DNA of 64,000 bases from Kryptolebias marmoratus. Taxonomy: Eukaryota > Chordata > Actinopteri > Cyprinodontiformes > Rivulidae. The notes beneath the pieces are model-generated. The model saw only the letters and a program-made list of their open reading frames with translations. It was not told where the DNA came from and did not search any database. The stretch is taken from positions 24,611,716-24,675,715 of the forward strand of contig NC_051432.1 in NCBI RefSeq assembly GCF_001649575.2, read 5' to 3'. Position numbers and translations under genes: made by a program. Below, piece by piece: positions 60,869-64,000 of this stretch (position 1 is the first letter of the stretch; each line of letters opens with the position of its first letter).

Positions 60869-61172
60869 TTAGCCACCATTACTGACCATGCTGACCAGAG
60901 AGTCTGCATCTCCCTGGGGATCCAGGCCAAGCTTCTGGGGGTCAAGGCCCATGGCCACCAGCATCTGGAGCAAAGTAAGCTCCTGCTGGGTGGCCCGGTC
61001 CACCAACGCCGGGCAGGTGGGGTTACACTGAGGCCACTGGCAGGTGTCCACCAGGTGGAAAGGACAGCCTTTAGCGGGGGTTCTGTTGTTGCGCGTCGCC
61101 TCCAGACTTCTGTCCCAGCAGTGCAGAGCTCGAGGTAGATTGGTGCCTTTGATTTGGAAACTTATCCAGTTG
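60869..61172 (-). CDS. notum2: Notum palmitoleoyl-protein carboxylesterase, last coding exon
   Basis: The acceptor CCTGTCTGCAG supplies an exon whose first base completes a Ser codon, then [60 protein letters not shown], and an end [10 protein letters not shown] followed by TAA. CWDRSL, the Cys-rich WP-CNP-CP segment and the SNG terminus are hallmarks of vertebrate Notum. The paired cysteines that form disulfides in the family are kept. Confidence 0.95.
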
Positions 61173-61822
61173 CTGCAGACAGGAAAATGTAGGCATTACA
61201 AATAAGAAAAAAAAAAAAAGACAATCCAAGTGTCAGGCTGCCAGCTCTGACTGCAAACAAATACACCTGAAAACGCTGGCAGGTTGAGTGGAAGTAAATA
61301 AAAACAGAACATTTTATAAACCCATGTTTTATTCACAGCCGAGCTCAGCAAACATGGCACATTCAAGAATATTTTTCTGAAACTGTTCCACTGTTTTCTG
61401 CACATCACATCTTTACTGAGAGATTCAGCTGCTTTAAAATGCTCTTTTATACCCAGTCCTCAGTTTCCAATTAACCTAATTAGTTGCAAAAAAGCTCCTC
61501 CAGCTGTTTTTTATTCATACCACTTAGATTTACAGCCTTTTCTTGCCCCTATTCCAACATTTTTTAGATAAAATTCATAACTACCTTTTTTCCCCATAAA
61601 CAAATTCTAGTTTCTTTTTTTTTACTTTCAGCATTTGATGTGTTTACTTTGTTCCACTGTGAATAAAACATGAGTTCATAAAACTTGCAGATCATTCTGT
61701 TCCCGTCTTTTTTAGAATTGGGGTTGTGAATCAAAGAGGACAACAGATATTTTGCGACGAGCTGAGTGAGCTTTTGGGTCTGGTGAGTCTGAAAAAAAGA
61801 CTTGACAAATGTCCGCTCTTAC

Positions 61823-61870
61823 CTTTTGGTAATAATTGTGTGGGAAAGGCAAGATGGAGCAAATACAGCC
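61823..61870 (-). CDS. notum2: Notum, 48-base exon with catalytic histidine
   Basis: Bounded by TTCTTTCAG and AAAAG|gtaaga, it encodes AVFAPSCLSHTIITK between split codons. The His in CLSHTI aligns with the catalytic His of human NOTUM (His389). This tiny exon is easily missed, but both splice phases fit the neighbouring exons exactly. Confidence 0.93.
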
Positions 61871-61981
61871 CTGAAAGAAACAAACAAATAACAAGGAAAA
61901 ATGATTGTTAGTATCTGTGTTTTCTTAGCTAATGGGTGAAACATTTGGACAGCGACGTGTCCACTGCTGATGGAAACCTAC

Positions 61982-62129
61982 GTGACGTCTCTCAGGGAGG
62001 TTTTGAGCTCCAAGCCCAGGTTCTGTATGTACTGCCACTGCTCCTCAGACAGACTCTGCCCCCCCAGGTAGATGTTTTCTCCTCTCAGCTGCTCCTCATC
62101 AAACAGCCACTGAACGATGAACAGAGGAG
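61982..62129 (-). CDS. notum2: Notum exon with catalytic aspartate
   Basis: Bounded by TTGTCCTGCAG and GTCAC|gtaggt. It reads [40 protein letters not shown] and LKTSLRDV. The Asp in WLFDEEQL aligns with human catalytic Asp340. All phases agree with the exons on either side. Confidence 0.96.
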
Positions 62130-62199
62130 CTGCAGGACAAATCAAGAGTTAAAGACGTGAAGACACTTAAACCAGCTACCCACAATGCTGGCTGACAAA

Positions 62200-62234
62200 T
62201 GTTTGTTTGTTTGTTTGTTTGTTTGTTTGTTTGT
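62200..62234. repeat. GTTT microsatellite
   Basis: Eight to nine GTTT units in a notum2 intron. Confidence 0.95.
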
Positions 62235-62299
62235 CTGCGCACAAGATTACTCAAAAATGGGTTTGAATGAACGTTTCAAAGAACAAATGACTTAATGAT

Positions 62300-62470
62300 C
62301 CTATGGCCTCGGCGGAGGTTTGCGCTCTTAGTTCCTCAACATGAAGTGATGACATCACACAACGGCGATGATGACATCACGATAAGCAATAAGACATCAC
62401 AGTGATAATGGGTCTTGGTGGAGGTTTGCAAATCTCCGAGTGCTTCTACTTCTCATATAAAACTGTCACA
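62300..62470 (+). repeat. Dispersed repeat fragment (GGCGGAGGTTTGCGCTC type)
   Basis: GGCCTCGGCGGAGGTTTGCG and, 100 bases on, GGTGGAGGTTTGCAAATCTC followed by CGAGTGCTTCT resemble a fragment common in fish genomes (consensus word GGCGGAGGTCTGCGCTCTCC, then GAGTGC). Two partial copies appear in tandem, with GATGACATCAC words between. From memory only. Confidence 0.4.
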
Positions 62471-62812
62471 GATGTCAAATTCAATCAAATATCAACGATT
62501 CTGAGCCATCCAGTTTCAGAAAAACTGTCCTAAAAGTTCAATTTTATTTTATTTTTTTGTAGTTATTACAGTAATTAGAGTATTTACGACTAAGTCTTGG
62601 ATACGAGACATAAACACAGACTTTAAAAGCCCTGACAGATGAAGTGGATGACTTCTTATTGAAACGATTTGATAAAGATTTTGCTCTCTCTGACAGTTAC
62701 AGCCTCTCCCAGCAGGATAATCTCATCACAGGACCACAGAGCTGCTGAGGTACGATGTTCATGTTAAAGCCCACATTATTTCTGATAAACAAAGACAGCA
62801 TTAAAAACTCAC

Positions 62813-62913
62813 AGGTTAAGGTAGAGTAAAGTCTGTGCCCGAAGAAGCACTGCCATTCCTCCCCTCTCTTATAAAGCTGCCGACATCTATCAGGCACAGC
62901 TCCGTTCCACAGC
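62813..62913 (-). CDS. notum2: Notum exon
   Basis: Bounded by TTTCCTCAG and TAACCT|gtgagt. It reads LWNGAVPDRCRQLYKRGEEW and QCFFGHRLYSTLT. WNG, PDRC, GEEW-CFFG and YPTL-type ends are Notum signatures. It joins upstream as GLR-LWNG and downstream as TLTS-PLFIVQW in frame. Confidence 0.96.
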
Positions 62914-63500
62914 CTGAGGAAACAGGACACGCTTTTATTAATAACATAAATATTAACGCACAAGGACATAAATAAAGCTGTCTGGGAGATATGTTTAAGT
63001 GCAATCTCATTTTTTATGTGTTTTGTCGTAAATTCATAAACATTTGAGCTCATAAAGCCACTAAAAACGTATGAAATAGTGGACAAAATAAGATTTATAG
63101 GTTAAAAATTCAAAAGTGAATTTATCTAAGATGACCAAAGTTGAATTATGTGCATTACCGTTGCATTATGGGATATAATATTCAGCATGGACACAGATGG
63201 AAGGCACGCAGACGCCACATGATCACAAACTGCATGTAGTCCAAGAGGCACACAGAGTGATTGTTTCCTTTATTTGTTGTTAAATGTCTTTACAAGGACA
63301 ATAAAATGTGTTTTTATTTATTACACACCAATCTGTTTGGGACTGTTTAATAACGGACACTTGATGCGAGGCATAAACAAGTAAAGTTCGTAATATTTGA
63401 TCCTGAATGTCTTTTATTTTTGTAGTTTTCACTGCGTCGAGAGGGAAATGAAATAAAACTTCAAACTAAAGACATTTGTATGATGCATGATTGTTGTCAC

Positions 63501-63689
63501 CTGAGTCCAATCTTGATAGCATCTTCAGGTGAGCAGGAAACGGTCTCGGGGCAGTTTGGAGATCTCTGCTGTTTACTCTCCAGAAACCAACCAGAATCCA
63601 CCAGACCTCGGACCTGAGCTTCGGCTCCGAGCTGCTCCAGCTGACTGGCGACCCTCTCGATGTTTAGCAAAACACCTGTTCCACCAGCG
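63501..63689 (-). CDS. notum2: Notum exon beginning at the nucleophile serine
   Basis: Notum is a secreted alpha/beta-hydrolase that removes palmitoleate from Wnt proteins and so shuts off Wnt signalling. After CCCTGCAG the exon reads [40 protein letters not shown], then [19 protein letters not shown]. The first base is the third base of the Ser codon of GxSAGG, so the nucleophile (human Ser232) is split across the intron and its first two bases lie outside the window. Five exons give about 263 residues, the expected length from that Ser to the end. The paralogue call is tentative: fish have notum1 genes and further paralogues including notum2, and linkage to xylt1 and rps15a rather than to the notum1 neighbours argues for notum2. 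Confidence 0.9.
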
Positions 63690-64000
63690 CTGCAGGGGAG
63701 CCAAGAAAATCAATTAATGATTTGGCTTTGAGCTTGTTTTAGGACATGGGTGTGTCCCAACAACCATCCTGCTAACCAGGGAGGTATGTTCACCATCACA
63801 GGCCAAGGCCCTTTAATAAATGTTATGTCACTGATCACAGTTGACTGTAAACATCTTTATCGCTGACAAGAGGATGCACCCGAAATAGGCCTTCTCGTGT
63901 TTAACGTTAGGCATGGAGGTGGTCCAGATGGTGCCGAGGACGGGGGCTCGGGTCCAAAAGCTGCGGTCATCGTCAGAGTACGAGCAATAAAACAATCTCA
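63690..64000 (-). other. notum2: notum2 intron, running off the window
   Basis: The exon encoding KVLLLAGS, expected just upstream of the split Ser, is not here, so it is beyond 64000. The piece at about 63870-64000 is fairly GC-rich and open on the minus strand (reading FWTRAPVLGTIWTTSMPN) but does not match Notum or anything I recognise. Confidence 0.6.

Overview
This is vertebrate genomic DNA from a ray-finned fish, most likely a percomorph teleost. Genes are split into short exons with GT-AG introns. Dinucleotide and tetranucleotide microsatellites are common, and several interspersed repeats are of types abundant in teleosts. There are no operons, bacterial genes or CRISPR arrays. Most of the open frames that can be drawn here are chance frames or repeat-derived; only three genes are well supported.

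Layout. (1) 1-23.4 kb, plus strand: the last four coding exons of a peptide O-xylosyltransferase, best called xylt1 (3608-3873, 10383-10581, 17078-17411, 20517-20839). They join in frame to give 373 residues and a stop, and a probable long 3' UTR follows. (2) 23.4-55.3 kb: a gene-poor interval of about 32 kb. It holds an old teleost repeat with a GGAT microsatellite beside it, a dead LINE fragment, SINEs, at least three unnamed interspersed repeat families, a nested GTACC-rich tandem repeat of about 1.2 kb (37971-39168), a hAT-like MITE, and a few low-repeat islands that could be regulatory. (3) 55.37-58.71 kb, minus strand: a complete ribosomal protein gene, rps15a, with a non-coding TOP first exon, four coding exons (130 aa) and a poly(A) signal. 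(4) 60.87-64 kb, minus strand: the last five exons of a Notum-type carboxylesterase, probably notum2, which runs off the right edge. An unidentified exon-like frame lies just downstream of it at 60522-60768.

How the genes relate. Xylt1 starts glycosaminoglycan chains on proteoglycans in the Golgi. Notum removes palmitoleate from Wnt ligands outside the cell and in some accounts associates with glypican chains, so the two could touch the same extracellular pathway, but nothing in the sequence shows shared regulation. rps15a is a housekeeping gene. The xylt1-rps15a neighbourhood matches the human 16p12 order from memory; a Notum gene beside it would be a fish-specific feature.

The most notable non-genic material is the set of repeat families repeated many times in this one window (the CTCAGCTACTACC family, the AGCTTTTAGCTA family and the CAAAGTATGA family), the higher-order GTACC array, two perfect or near-perfect hairpins, and the unidentified exon beside notum2. 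I did not find a clear new multi-gene system.
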